A DNA stretch of 64,000 nt from Marivibrio sp040218065 (GCF_040218065.1 NZ_JAVJQE010000015.1:372001-436000), one strand, 5' to 3'; counted from the first letter of the stretch, positions 24,771 to 33,246 are shown. Numbers and translations are program-made. The notes: generated from the letters alone by a model not told the origin.

Positions 24771-25766
24771 TCAGAGTACCTTCCCGACCCACCGAACGCG
24801 GCCGATGACCTGGAGGTCGGCGAGGTCCTGCTGGCCGAGACGTTCGGCCGGATAGAGCTCGGCGTTGTCGGAGACGATCTCGAGACCGCCCGCCATCAGG
24901 GGCCGCAGCCGTTTGATGTAGGCGACGTCGTGCAGGACGAAGGCCATGAGGCCGCCCTGCAGGTCCCGCTCTCGCGTGTCGATCATGACCAGGTCGCCAT
25001 CGCCGATCGTCGGCTCCATCGAATCGCCGCGGGCGTCCAGCATCACCAGGCCGTCCGTCGAGGACCGTCCCAGCTTGCGGCGCAGAAACGCTTGCGTGAA
25101 GGGAATGTGATCCAGGAGCTCCGCCCGGTCGATGAAGCTCCCATGGCCGGCGGCGAGCGCCAGGTCGTAGCGCGGCACCCTCGGCGTGTCTGACTCTGAA
25201 TGGCTCTCATCCGCGCCAAACTCGTAATAATCGTGCACGACCCTTAGTTCGTCAGCGTCGATCTCAGCCGTCCAATTTTCACGGGATGGTTTGATGAGGT
25301 GCTCGTAATCCCTTTCGTACCTCGGCTTTCCAATGAGCAATGCGGCAAGGCGCGCATAGACCTGCGACTCCCTGAGCAAAAATGTCTCCGCATCGACCAA
25401 ATCCGTCCTTCTGCCTTCTTTCTCTATGCGTTTCTGGACAGCCCGGAAATCCTCATCGATCAGAGTTCTTTCAAGCTCGGCATCGGCAGCAACCTGTATT
25501 CGACCGTCGATGACATACGCTAACGACACGCGGGCGGCGGTGCATATGCCCGCTACAACGAACGCGCCTGGCTCCGCGCCATCGAAGTATCGCTGTAGCT
25601 GCTTCCATGATCGTTCAGCGGCCCGGACAGAAGTGTCCTGGCCGATGGACTCGCAGGCCGCCCTGAGGCGTCTTCCAAGATTTCTCTCCAATCTTGGAAA
25701 GCCTACCCCATCTTTTGGCCAAACTTCCAACTTCTCACTTTCCTTTTTATTATCAGCAGGTTGCAT
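24771..25766 (-). CDS. prophage repressor, S24/LexA-like (Mu c analogue)
   Basis: 331 residues. The N-terminal about 90 residues carry the DNA-binding part (FPRLERNLGRRLRAACES onward). The C-terminal S24 peptidase fold has S249 in DARGDSMEPTIGDGDLVM and K285 in AYIKRL. An Ala-Gly near 206-207 (LALAAGHGS) could be the self-cleavage point, implying SOS induction. This differs from Mu c, which has no such domain. It is transcribed leftward from the operator region, as in Mu. Base composition in 25200-25560 is more AT-rich than the flanks. Confidence 0.88.
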   Translation of the reverse strand: MQPADNKKESEKLEVWPKDGVGFPRLERNLGRRLRAACESIGQDTSVRAAERSWKQLQRYFDGAEPGAFVVAGICTAARVSLAYVIDGRIQVAADAELERTLIDEDFRAVQKRIEKEGRRTDLVDAETFLLRESQVYARLAALLIGKPRYERDYEHLIKPSRENWTAEIDADELRVVHDYYEFGADESHSESDTPRVPRYDLALAAGHGSFIDRAELLDHIPFTQAFLRRKLGRSSTDGLVMLDARGDSMEPTIGDGDLVMIDTRERDLQGGLMAFVLHDVAYIKRLRPLMAGGLEIVSDNAELYPAERLGQQDLADLQVIGRVRWVGKVL

Positions 25767-25838
25767 GTCTACTCAACACACTGGTCAGGCGCGCCTTCTT
25801 GGAAGACAAAAACGTCTTTACGAGTGGACATATCTGTC
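25671..25838. promoter_or_regulatory. operator cluster between and within repressor and ner
   Basis: TCTTCCAAGA (25671-25680) recurs as its exact complement TCTTGGAAGA (25797-25806), with near copies ATCTTGGAAA (25691-25700) and ACTTCCAACT (25723-25732). The first two sites also form a palindrome, TTCCAAGAT-N9-ATCTTGGAA. Additional inverted repeats are AAGAC-N6-GTCTT (25803-25818) and GACA-N4-TGTC (25827-25838). Several sites lie inside the repressor N-terminal coding region. They probably bind the repressor and Ner and cover the early promoters. Confidence 0.6.
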
Positions 25839-25919
25839 TTAGCCTCCTCGAAGTCCGATACCGGACGGCAACCGATCGACAAAAACCGGCCTGGCGGGGC
25901 CGGTGTTGGAGGGAAGACG

Positions 25920-26207
25920 GTGCGACGCAACGAGCACCCGGAAGATGTGAAGGCGCGCGTCCGCAAAACGGGCGTCACGCTTTCAGAGGTGGCGCGGCGG
26001 GCTGGGATCTCTGAATCCGCAGCTCATAAGTGCCTCTACCGGTGCACGCCCGCAGGCAACCGAGCCATCGCCCGTCATCTGGGCGTGAGGCTCCACGCGC
26101 TCTGGCCCGAGTGGTTCAACCACGACGGCAGCCGTCTTCTCCCTGACGCCGAAAATCGTACGCGTTCGAGCCGCTCCGGTCACTGTCAAAAAGGGAGGGC
26201 GGCGTGA
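25920..26207 (+). CDS. ner: Ner-like DNA-binding protein
   Basis: 95 residues starting at GTG 25920, with GGAGGGA seven bases upstream. The Ner/Nlp fold is clear: DVKARVRKTGVTLSEVARRAG, then ISESAAHKCLYRCTP, then IARHLGVRLHALWPEWF. Ner of Mu is a Cro-like negative regulator that lowers repressor and early transcription during lytic growth. It is the first rightward gene after the operator cluster. Its stop overlaps the next gene (GTGA). Confidence 0.85.
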   Translation: MRRNEHPEDVKARVRKTGVTLSEVARRAGISESAAHKCLYRCTPAGNRAIARHLGVRLHALWPEWFNHDGSRLLPDAENRTRSSRSGHCQKGRAA

Positions 26208-26827
26208 ACAACGACGCTGAATACGCGGGAACCTGGGCCTATCGGGCCCTCGCCCAACTGCAGGATGCGCAGCGCGACCTGGCGGAGGTCTGGCTTCGCG
26301 GCCGAGACCACACCACCGGGAACATCGGCTGGGAGGTCGTCAGGGCGCTCCGCTCCGCCCGCGGCGCTGTCGCAGAGATGGAGAAGATCCAAGCGATCAC
26401 GGAACGGCCGGCGGCTGAGATCGCGAGCGCGCCTCCGAAGTCCGAGCCAGACCTGGAGGTCGCCCTCATTTGCGCCGCCATCGCGCAGGCCGATGAACGT
26501 GGGGTTGACCGCGAGACCGTGCTGGAGGCGCTGGGCCTTCTCGGTGTGTCCCTGTCAACCGAGCGGGTGAAGGTGATCAGGCAGTGCCGGCCTACTCCGT
26601 TGGCCGATCTGATTCGTCAGAATCAGGAAGACCTCCTTGAAGCAATCGAAGCTGCCCGCGGATGTCCTCCGGATGAGGCCCCGAGTCGTGGTCCAGCATC
26701 CTCCGTATCTGCCGGAGAACAAGCACCGACTCGCCCGAAACCTGCCCATCCAATCGCGCAATTGCTTCATCGAGCCCTTGAGCTGCTCGACCCCGATCCA
26801 ACGCGCCCTGCCGATGGAGCGCGATGA
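26204..26827 (+). CDS. hypothetical early phage protein
   Basis: 207 residues from GTG 26204, coupled to ner by a GTGA overlap and an AAGGGAGG site. The first about 115 residues are acidic/helical (AYRALAQLQDAQRDLAEVWL, VALICAAIAQADERGV). The last about 80 residues are Pro/Ala/Arg-rich and antisense to the minus-strand gene 26592-26957, so that tail may be poorly conserved. I do not recognise a family. Confidence 0.55.
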   Translation: MNNDAEYAGTWAYRALAQLQDAQRDLAEVWLRGRDHTTGNIGWEVVRALRSARGAVAEMEKIQAITERPAAEIASAPPKSEPDLEVALICAAIAQADERGVDRETVLEALGLLGVSLSTERVKVIRQCRPTPLADLIRQNQEDLLEAIEAARGCPPDEAPSRGPASSVSAGEQAPTRPKPAHPIAQLLHRALELLDPDPTRPADGAR

Positions 26828-26957
26828 TGATGGCGTGCAAGGCGATTTCCAGTCCGCCGATTAATCCAACGACCGGTTTCAGTTTCGCGGACACGACGGC
26901 GTTAATGTGGTCTTCGATGATCTTGGCGGCGTGTTCGTCAGGATCCTTTGGCGACAT
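26592..26957 (-). CDS. hypothetical protein, convergent within the early operon
   Basis: 121 residues from ATG 26957, preceded on its strand by GAGGAGAGAAA. The N-terminal half (KIIEDHINAVVSAKLKPVVG, GLEIALHAIIIALHRQG) looks like a genuine amphipathic helix pair; the C-terminal part overlaps the end of the plus-strand gene for 236 bases. Family unknown. Transcribed against the early operon, it could be expressed in the lysogen. A palindrome CTGATTC-GTCA-GAATCAG lies just inside its 3' end (26609-26626). Confidence 0.5.
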   Translation of the reverse strand: MSPKDPDEHAAKIIEDHINAVVSAKLKPVVGLIGGLEIALHAIIIALHRQGALDRGRAAQGLDEAIARLDGQVSGESVLVLRQIRRMLDHDSGPHPEDIRGQLRLLQGGLPDSDESDRPTE

Positions 26958-27080
26958 CTCGCTTTCTCTCCTCGGTGGTGTGGTAGCTCCGAGTGTAGAG
27001 GAAACCGGGCCGGGCGTCAGCGCGCCCCCCTCCCTTCCCGCGCTGACGCCCGCCCGGGCCTTGTCGATCGGGGGCGCGGC

Positions 27081-27908
27081 ATGAGCGCCAAGCTTTCGAT
27101 CCCTCAGATGATCCCGCTCGCCGAGATCGAGGTCGCCGACCGCGTGCGGCCCGCCGACATGGGCGCCGTCGAGGCCCTGGCGCGCGACATCGAGGAGCGC
27201 GGTCTGCGCGTCCCGATCGAGGTCGCCGGCCAGCTGCGCGGCGAGAAGAAGTACCGCCTCGTCTCCGGCCTGCACCGCACGACGGCGCACGAGATCCTCG
27301 GCGTGACCGAGATCGCGGCCTTCATCGTCCAAGGCAATCAACTGGAGCTGAAGCGAGACGAGCTCTTGGAGAACCTGACGCGCAGCGAGCTGAGCAAGCT
27401 GGAGCGCGTCCAGTTCGTCGCCGAGCTGAAGCGCGTCTATCTGGAAATGCACCCGGAAGCGGCGCACGGCGGCGACCGACGCAGCGCGGATTTTCAAGAT
27501 GCAAACGATTGCAACTTGAAATCCTGGTACGCGTCTGTCGCCTCCCGGTCCCAACGCAGCGTGCGCGCGATCCAGCTTGAGGCGCAGATCGGAGAGCGGC
27601 TGAATCCGGAGGTCGCCAACCTTCTTCGCGGCACGGCCATCGCCGACAACCAGAAAGAACTGGAAGCCCTCTCGCGCTACGGCGGCGGCATCCAGCGCGC
27701 GCTCGCCGAGAAGATCGCCGCCGGCGAGGCGCGCAGCGTCTCCAACGCCAGCCGGATTCTGAGCGACGCGCCGGAGCAGCCGCCGGAGGAGAAGGACGCG
27801 GTCGCCAAGCTAGCGAACGCCTTCGCCCGGCTCTCGGCGCGCGACCAGACGCGGTTCCTCGAGCAGATCGGCGCACAGCCGGTCGACGACGCGGAGGAGG
27901 TCGTCTGA
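27081..27908 (+). CDS. ParB/Srx-like N-terminal domain protein
   Basis: 275 residues from ATG 27081. The ParB-like nuclease fold spans residues 8-110 with MIPLAEIEVADRVRP, the GLHRTTAHEILG box (the GxHR of ParB/Srx) and NLTRSELSKLERVQ. A longer C-terminal helical part ends acidic. Such genes are common just before MuA in alphaproteobacterial Mu-like phages; their job is unknown and they are not partition proteins by context. The stop overlaps the following ATG by one base. Confidence 0.8.
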   Translation: MSAKLSIPQMIPLAEIEVADRVRPADMGAVEALARDIEERGLRVPIEVAGQLRGEKKYRLVSGLHRTTAHEILGVTEIAAFIVQGNQLELKRDELLENLTRSELSKLERVQFVAELKRVYLEMHPEAAHGGDRRSADFQDANDCNLKSWYASVASRSQRSVRAIQLEAQIGERLNPEVANLLRGTAIADNQKELEALSRYGGGIQRALAEKIAAGEARSVSNASRILSDAPEQPPEEKDAVAKLANAFARLSARDQTRFLEQIGAQPVDDAEEVV

Positions 27909-28387
27909 TGGCGAAGCGGCGCGGCGACGATCAGACCCTCGACCTGCTCTCGTGGAATCCGCCGGAGCCGGCGCGCTACGCCGAGGAGCGGATCCGCACC
28001 TCGACCCTGCGCGACCGGATCTCGCGCGCCGTCGCTGAGACGCTGAAGGACTGCGAGGAAAGCCGCGCCGACATCGCGAAGGCGATGGGCGAATCGCTGG
28101 GCGAAGAAGTCAGCGAGAACATGCTGAACGCCTACGCGAGCCAGGGCCGCGAGGAACATACAATCCCTTATCTGCGGCTTCTGGCGCTCGTCGAGGTGAC
28201 CGGCGACGTGCGCCTGCTGCAGCTGGGCGCCGAGCTGTTCGAGCACACCGTCATCGAGAACCGTTTCCGACCCTTCATCGAGATCGGCCTGCGGTTCGAT
28301 CGCCGCAATCGCGCGATGCAGATCGCCCAGGAGGAAGAGCAGGAGATCAGCGCCGCCTTCCGCACCATCCGGAAGGGAGGACGCTGA
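27908..28387 (+). CDS. putative DNA-binding early phage protein
   Basis: 159 residues. The central region ISRAVAETLKDCEESRADIA, with a following EEVSENMLNAYASQG, reads like a helix-turn-helix of the lambda-repressor type. It overlaps the ParB-like gene and the transposase gene by a base each (ATG at 27908; TGATG at 28387), so it probably acts with them, maybe in transposition control. No named family is recognised. Confidence 0.65.
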   Translation: MAKRRGDDQTLDLLSWNPPEPARYAEERIRTSTLRDRISRAVAETLKDCEESRADIAKAMGESLGEEVSENMLNAYASQGREEHTIPYLRLLALVEVTGDVRLLQLGAELFEHTVIENRFRPFIEIGLRFDRRNRAMQIAQEEEQEISAAFRTIRKGGR

Positions 28388-30327
28388 TGCGCGAGTGGTT
28401 CACCGCCGCCGAGCTGGCGCAGCTCGCTTTACCAGGCCTTCCGGCCACGCAGCGTGGTGTCAATGACCTAGCAAAGCGAAAGCGCTGGTCGACGCATCGC
28501 TCCGTCGCGGGGACCGCGCTCGCCCGCCGCAGACAAGGCCGCGGCGGCGGCTTTGAGTATCACTACACCGTGCTGCCGAAGGAGGCGCAGCTGAAGCTGG
28601 TCGCCGACTCGGCGATGCGCGCGGGCGAGGGCAAGGGGCCGGCGCGGTCCGAGACCGGGACCGGCGAGGTCTGGGCTTGGTTCGAGCGGCTGCCAGAGAC
28701 CCGCAAGGCCAAGGCGCGGGAGCGGCTGGACGCGCTCGACCGCGTCGAGCACCTGGTGCGCGGCGGCATGCAGAAGAACACGGCCGTCTTCCACGTCGCG
28801 CGCCAGGTCAAGAAGAGCGCGCGGTCGATCTGGAACTGGTACGACCTGGTCGCCGGCCGAGACCGCAAGGACTGGCTCCCCTACCTGGCGCCGCAGCACC
28901 AGGGCCGGCAGAAGACCGCCGAGTGCTCGCCCGAGGCGTGGGAGGCCTTCAAGGCCGGCTATCTGCGCAAGGAGCAACCGACCGCCGAGGCCGCCTACGA
29001 ATGGACGCTGCAGGCGGGCGAGGGACGTGGCTGGACGGTCCCGGCGCTGCGCACGTTGATGCGCCGCCTCGACGCCGAGATCCCGAAGGTCGCGCAGGTG
29101 CTGGCGCGCCAGGGCCTCGACGCCGCGAAGCGGATGTATCCGGCGCAGGAGCGCGACCGCACGCACTTCCATGCGCTGGAGGCGGTCAACGCGGACGGTC
29201 ACAAGATGGACGTCTGGGTCACCATGCCGGACGGTACGGAGATACGGCCCACGGTCATCGCGATCCAGGACCTCTACTCGAACAAGATCCTCGGCTGGCG
29301 CGTCGACAAGGCCCCCACGTCAACAGGCGTCCGCCTCGCCTTCTTCGACGTCTTCAAGACCTACGGAATCCCCGATTACGCCTATCTCGACAACGGCCGC
29401 GAGTTCGCGGCGAAGATGATCACCGGCGGCCAGGCGACGCGCTTCCGGTTCAAGGTCAGCCCGGAAGAGATGTCGGGCGTCCTCACCCAGCTCGGCGTGG
29501 AAGTCCATTGGACGACGCCCTACAGCGGCCAGTCGAAGCCGATCGAGCGCGCCTTCCGCGAGTTTTGCGACCGCATCGCGAAGCACCCGGCGCTCGCCGG
29601 CGCCTACGCCGGGAACAGCCCGACCAACAAGCCCGACTACAAGCCCAAGGCGATCGACTTCGACACCTTCATCGCGACGCTGGAGAGCGGGGTCAACCGC
29701 TACAACGAGCGCGAGGGCCGGCGCACGAAGGTCTGCCAGGGCCGCCGGAGCTTCGACGAGGCCTTCGCCGAGAGCTATGAGCGCGCGCCGATCAAGAAGG
29801 CCGGGCCCGAACAGCTGCGCATGGCGATGCTGGCGGCCGAACAGGTCACCGCGCGCCAGCCGGACGGCTCGGTTCACCTGTTCGACAACCGCTATTGGTC
29901 GGAGCTGCTGCCGCAGCACATCGGCCAGAAGCTGACCCTGCGTTTCGATCCCGACGCGCTGCACGAGGGCGTCCACATCTACCGCGCCGACGACGCCTAT
30001 CTCGGCTTTGCGGAGTGCTGGGAGTCGGCCGGCTTCAACAGCGTCGACGCCGCCCGCGATCAGGGCCGGAAGCGCCGGGAATACCTCAAGGCGCAGAAGC
30101 AAATCCTGCAGTTGGAGCGCTCGATGTCGATCGACGAGCTGGCGGCGATGCTGCCGGAGATCGACGAAGCGCCCGCCCCCGAGACCAAGACCGTCCGCCT
30201 GGTGCGCGGCGCCAACGCGCTCGCCGCCCAGGCGCAACCGAACGAGGACGAGGCCGTCGAGACCGGCGGCTTCGACCACGAAGCCTTCTCGCGAGGCCTG
30301 ACCCTTATCGACGGATCGCGGGAATAG
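28387..30327 (+). CDS. DDE transposase, Mu A-type
   Basis: 646 residues, close to Mu A (663). It has an N-terminal Mu-type winged helix (FTAAELAQLALPGLPATQRG), then further DNA-binding helices to about 250. The rve catalytic core has D270 (NADGHK), D335 (YLDNGREF) and E387 (PIERAFREF), almost the same numbering as Mu D269/D336/E392. A Mu C-terminal beta-barrel follows (LFDNRYWSELLPQHIGQ). The tail (560-646) is acidic and probably binds MuB. It carries out integration and replicative transposition. Confidence 0.93.
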   Translation: MREWFTAAELAQLALPGLPATQRGVNDLAKRKRWSTHRSVAGTALARRRQGRGGGFEYHYTVLPKEAQLKLVADSAMRAGEGKGPARSETGTGEVWAWFERLPETRKAKARERLDALDRVEHLVRGGMQKNTAVFHVARQVKKSARSIWNWYDLVAGRDRKDWLPYLAPQHQGRQKTAECSPEAWEAFKAGYLRKEQPTAEAAYEWTLQAGEGRGWTVPALRTLMRRLDAEIPKVAQVLARQGLDAAKRMYPAQERDRTHFHALEAVNADGHKMDVWVTMPDGTEIRPTVIAIQDLYSNKILGWRVDKAPTSTGVRLAFFDVFKTYGIPDYAYLDNGREFAAKMITGGQATRFRFKVSPEEMSGVLTQLGVEVHWTTPYSGQSKPIERAFREFCDRIAKHPALAGAYAGNSPTNKPDYKPKAIDFDTFIATLESGVNRYNEREGRRTKVCQGRRSFDEAFAESYERAPIKKAGPEQLRMAMLAAEQVTARQPDGSVHLFDNRYWSELLPQHIGQKLTLRFDPDALHEGVHIYRADDAYLGFAECWESAGFNSVDAARDQGRKRREYLKAQKQILQLERSMSIDELAAMLPEIDEAPAPETKTVRLVRGANALAAQAQPNEDEAVETGGFDHEAFSRGLTLIDGSRE

Positions 30328-30399
30328 CGAAGGCGCGGCCGGGTGGGACCGGAAGCCGCGCCTTCAGGACCTGAAACCAAGTCACGGAGGTTGTTTAAC

Positions 30400-31359
30400 A
30401 TGATCGCCAACGTTGAAGCCAGGACCTTCACGGCCGACGAACAGGCCGATCTGCGGGCGCGCGCCCGGCAGATCATGGAGGTCGAGGGCAAGAGCCAGAA
30501 GGCGCTGTCCGACGAGAGCGGGATCGCCTACGGCACGTTCACCGGCTGGTTGGCCGGGACCTATCAGGGCGACAACGACAAGGTCGCCGGCAAGATCGTT
30601 CTCTGGCTGGAGAGCCGTGAGGAGAACAAGCGCGCCCGCGTGCGGATCCCCGCGCCGCCGGAGTTCGTCGAGACCCAGAGCGCGGCCGCCTTCACCGACG
30701 TCCTGCGGTTCGCCCAGATCATGCCGGACATCGCCGTCATCGGCGGCGGCGCCGGCATCGGCAAGTCGACGGCCGCGCGCCAGTACGCGGCCAAGAACCC
30801 GAACGTCGTGCTGGTGACCGTTCACCCGAGCGCCAGCTCGGTCTACACGATGCTGGGCGCGATCGCGGAAGAGATCGGCCTGACCGAGAAAGTGCAGACG
30901 CGCTTCTTCCGGGCGATCGGCCGCAAGCTGCAGAGCAGTCAGGCGCTGATCATCGTCGACGAGGCGCAGCATCTGGACACCAAGGCGCTGGAGCAGCTGC
31001 GCGCCTTCCACGACATCTTCGGCCTCGGCATCGCGCTGATCGGCAACGAGAAGGTGTACGCCCGCCTGGAGGGCGGCAAGCGCGAGGCGGAGTTCGCCCA
31101 GCTTTTCAGCCGCGTCGGGTTCCGCATCACGCAGGCGAAGCCGAAGCCCGGCGACATCTGCTCGCTGCTCGCCGCCTGGGGGATCACCGACAAGGAGGAG
31201 CTGCGCTTCTGCAAGGCGATCGCCGGCAAGCCCGGCGCGCTGCGCGTCCTCACGAAGACCCTGCAGGTCGCCTCGGTTCAGGCCGCCGGCGCGGGCCAGG
31301 ACCGCGCGCTCGCCCACATCAAGAGCGCCTACGAGCAGCTCGAAAAGTCGACGGCGTGA
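30400..31359 (+). CDS. Mu B-type AAA+ transposition protein
   Basis: 319 residues from ATG 30400 with CGGAGG 10 bases upstream. An N-terminal helix-turn-helix (SQKALSDESGIAYGTFTGWL) is followed by an AAA+ core with Walker A GGAGIGKST (K122) and Walker B LIIVDEAQHL. A sensor region LIGNEKVYARL comes next. MuB binds target DNA, activates MuA and gives target immunity. It is separated from MuA by 72 bases, and the following gene starts inside its stop region. Confidence 0.92.
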   Translation: MIANVEARTFTADEQADLRARARQIMEVEGKSQKALSDESGIAYGTFTGWLAGTYQGDNDKVAGKIVLWLESREENKRARVRIPAPPEFVETQSAAAFTDVLRFAQIMPDIAVIGGGAGIGKSTAARQYAAKNPNVVLVTVHPSASSVYTMLGAIAEEIGLTEKVQTRFFRAIGRKLQSSQALIIVDEAQHLDTKALEQLRAFHDIFGLGIALIGNEKVYARLEGGKREAEFAQLFSRVGFRITQAKPKPGDICSLLAAWGITDKEELRFCKAIAGKPGALRVLTKTLQVASVQAAGAGQDRALAHIKSAYEQLEKSTA

Positions 31360-31370
31360 GGGAGGCGATC

Positions 31371-31736
31371 ATGACCAATCCTGAAGACGATCGCCGCCTC
31401 GCCCAGCGCCTGCGCGCGCTCTGCCGCTCGATCGGCGAGCAGGTTCGCGCCGGCGAGCTGACCGAGGAGCGGCTCTCCTACCAGCTCCGTGGGGTCATCG
31501 GCGTCGCCGACGCCCTCGACCTGCGGGCGGAGAATGCGGGCGCCGATGCGGCGGCCGAGACCTCGGCCGACAACGTCGTGGATCTCCACACCCGCCGCGC
31601 GCTGGAGACGGTCGCGCCGGGCTGCGATCCCGCCAAGCTCCGCTTCAGCGGCCTGCGCGCGCCCCGCGATCCGCGCACGCTCACGCGGCCGCCGACGCTC
31701 GACCGGGACCCGAACGGGTCGGGAGGTGCGGCGTGA
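31371..31736 (+). CDS. hypothetical early phage protein
   Basis: 121 residues from ATG 31371 with GAGGGAGG upstream; a GTG at 31356 overlapping the MuB stop is an alternative. The N-terminal helical region (DDRRLAQRLRALCRSIGEQV, RLSYQLRGVIGVADAL) is followed by a disordered, Pro/Arg-rich tail. No family recognised. It overlaps the DnaA-domain gene by four bases. Confidence 0.65.
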   Translation: MTNPEDDRRLAQRLRALCRSIGEQVRAGELTEERLSYQLRGVIGVADALDLRAENAGADAAAETSADNVVDLHTRRALETVAPGCDPAKLRFSGLRAPRDPRTLTRPPTLDRDPNGSGGAA

Positions 31737-32269
31737 CCGACAAGCCCTATGTGAGCCCGATCGCGCTCATCAAGAAGTTCGTCGCGCGCGAGTTTGAGCT
31801 GTCGATCATCGACATCGAGTCGAATCGACGCGCCCGCGGATACGTCCAGGCCCGATGGGTCGCGATGTATCTGGTGCGCGAGTTGACGACGCTGAGCTTC
31901 CCGGCGATCGGGCGTCACTTCGGCGGCCGTGATCACTCCTCGGTGGTGCACGGCGTCCAGAAGATTGAGGCCGACGTGAAAGCCGGCCGCAAGCTTGGGG
32001 CGGTCGCGCTGCGCCTGCTCGATCAACTGCGCAAGGTGATCGAGGCCGGCGGGCAGTACGACGAAGAGGCGCACGAGGCCTGCACGAAGGAACTCGGCGC
32101 GCTTGAGCGGGAGCTCACGGCTTCTGTTCATAGGGACTTTGAGCTTCTCCGGCGGGAGGCGGCGCACCGACCTGTCGCCCTGCTCGAGGAGGTCAAGGGC
32201 CTCGCCGACAAAATCCGCGCGCGCGATCGCGAGACGGTGCTGCCGCTCTTCCAGGAGGTCGGCCGATGA
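31733..32269 (+). CDS. stand-alone DnaA domain IV (DNA-binding) protein
   Basis: 178 residues. Residues 8-80 match the C-terminal DNA-binding domain of the replication initiator DnaA: a basic loop (SNRRARGYVQARWVAMYL), helix-turn-helix ELTTLSFPAIGRHF, and the DnaA signature GGRDHSSVVHGVQKIE (64-79). The AAA+ and domain I parts are absent, so it cannot assemble or hydrolyse ATP like DnaA. The rest (81-178) is helical and highly charged. It could bind DnaA boxes on the host or phage and repress or redirect initiation. The start overlaps the gene before (ATGA). Confidence 0.85.
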   Translation: MTDKPYVSPIALIKKFVAREFELSIIDIESNRRARGYVQARWVAMYLVRELTTLSFPAIGRHFGGRDHSSVVHGVQKIEADVKAGRKLGAVALRLLDQLRKVIEAGGQYDEEAHEACTKELGALERELTASVHRDFELLRREAAHRPVALLEEVKGLADKIRARDRETVLPLFQEVGR

Positions 32270-32376
32270 TCCGCCGTCACTCGCCCCTGCGCCCATTGCG
32301 CCAGCAGCTGCGCTGGCTCGTCACCCTGTTCTTTCCCAATCGTTCAACCCTCAAAGGAGATCATCGCCATGGCTAA
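32266..32376 (+). CDS. possible 36-residue small protein
   Basis: An ATG inside the previous stop (ATGA) opens a 36-codon frame ending eight bases into gam. The product is very basic with one hydrophobic stretch (LRWLVTLFFP), which could be a small membrane-active peptide. It fits the overlap style of this operon, but length and composition give little statistical support. Confidence 0.35.
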   Translation: MIRRHSPLRPLRQQLRWLVTLFFPNRSTLKGDHRHG

Positions 32377-32920
32377 GGCGAAGGAGGCCGGAGTCGCGAA
32401 GAGCGCGGCGCTGGAGGAGATCGAGAACGCGGCGGCGCACTTCGCCGGCGCTCACGATGCGCTCAGGACCTATGTCGATCGCGTCGCCGAGGAGGTGCGC
32501 GCCGTGCACGCCCGCCACGCCGCGACGGTGCGCGAGCTGGCCGCCAAGGAGGCCGGGGCGAAGCAGGCCGTGGTCGACGCGGTGGACCGCAACCGGTCGC
32601 TCTTCAAGAGCCCCAAGAGCCGGTCGCTCTACGGCGTGAAGGTCGGCGTCCGGAAGGGCCAGGACACGCTGGAGCTCGGCGACGAGGACCGGCTGATCGA
32701 CCGCATCCGCAACCTGCTGCCGGAGCAGAAGGATCAGCTGGTGAAGACCAACGCCTCGGTGATCCGGAGCGCCCTGAAGAAACTGTCCGGCGACGCGCTG
32801 CAGCGCCTCGGCGTGCACTACCGCGCCGGCGCCGACGAGGCCTTCGCCACCGTCGAGAAGAGCGACGCCGAGAAGATGGCCCAGGCGATCCTCGACAGCG
32901 CGGCGGGAGGCGAGCGATGA
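32369..32920 (+). CDS. gam: host-nuclease inhibitor Gam (Mu Gam-like)
   Basis: 183 residues, with the Ku/Gam central blocks RSLFKSPKSRSLYGVKVGVR and LIDRIRNLLPEQKDQLV, and VIRSALKKLSGDALQRLGV. Mu Gam binds double-stranded DNA ends and protects them from RecBCD/exonucleases. AAAGGAG precedes ATG 32369. It sits in the early/semi-essential region as in Mu. Confidence 0.88.
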   Translation: MAKAKEAGVAKSAALEEIENAAAHFAGAHDALRTYVDRVAEEVRAVHARHAATVRELAAKEAGAKQAVVDAVDRNRSLFKSPKSRSLYGVKVGVRKGQDTLELGDEDRLIDRIRNLLPEQKDQLVKTNASVIRSALKKLSGDALQRLGVHYRAGADEAFATVEKSDAEKMAQAILDSAAGGER

Positions 32921-33246
32921 CTGCTAGCCAATGCCGAAACTGTGGGGCCACCGTATCGGAGGATCGGCCCCTCTGTGAAGGATGCCAAGAGAACCTTTCT
33001 GGCAGCAACGCAGGGCTCACGCTTCTCGCTTGGCGCTGTCGCGTTGAAGAGGCCTTCCCGGGCATTTCTGAGCTCCCGCCGTCTCTCGCGCTTGAGCGCA
33101 TTACTTCGCTCATCGAGCAGCTGAATCAGGTCGACAGCGACGAGTTTGAGCGCGTCGGCTTGTCCTTGTGCGTGATTGGTGGCACCGCGCTACATCTCGC
33201 CGAGGCGCTTCTCCCGAAATCAAAGACGTTCCGGCGGAAGGCCTGA
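32917..33246 (+). CDS. zinc-ribbon hypothetical protein
   Basis: 109 residues. An N-terminal zinc ribbon (C6-x2-C9, C20-x2-C23) is followed by a helical domain with no recognisable family. It overlaps the gam stop by four bases. Codon use is less GC-biased than its neighbours (for example TGTGGGGCC, TTTCTG), hinting at recent acquisition. Confidence 0.65.
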   Translation: MTASQCRNCGATVSEDRPLCEGCQENLSGSNAGLTLLAWRCRVEEAFPGISELPPSLALERITSLIEQLNQVDSDEFERVGLSLCVIGGTALHLAEALLPKSKTFRRKA

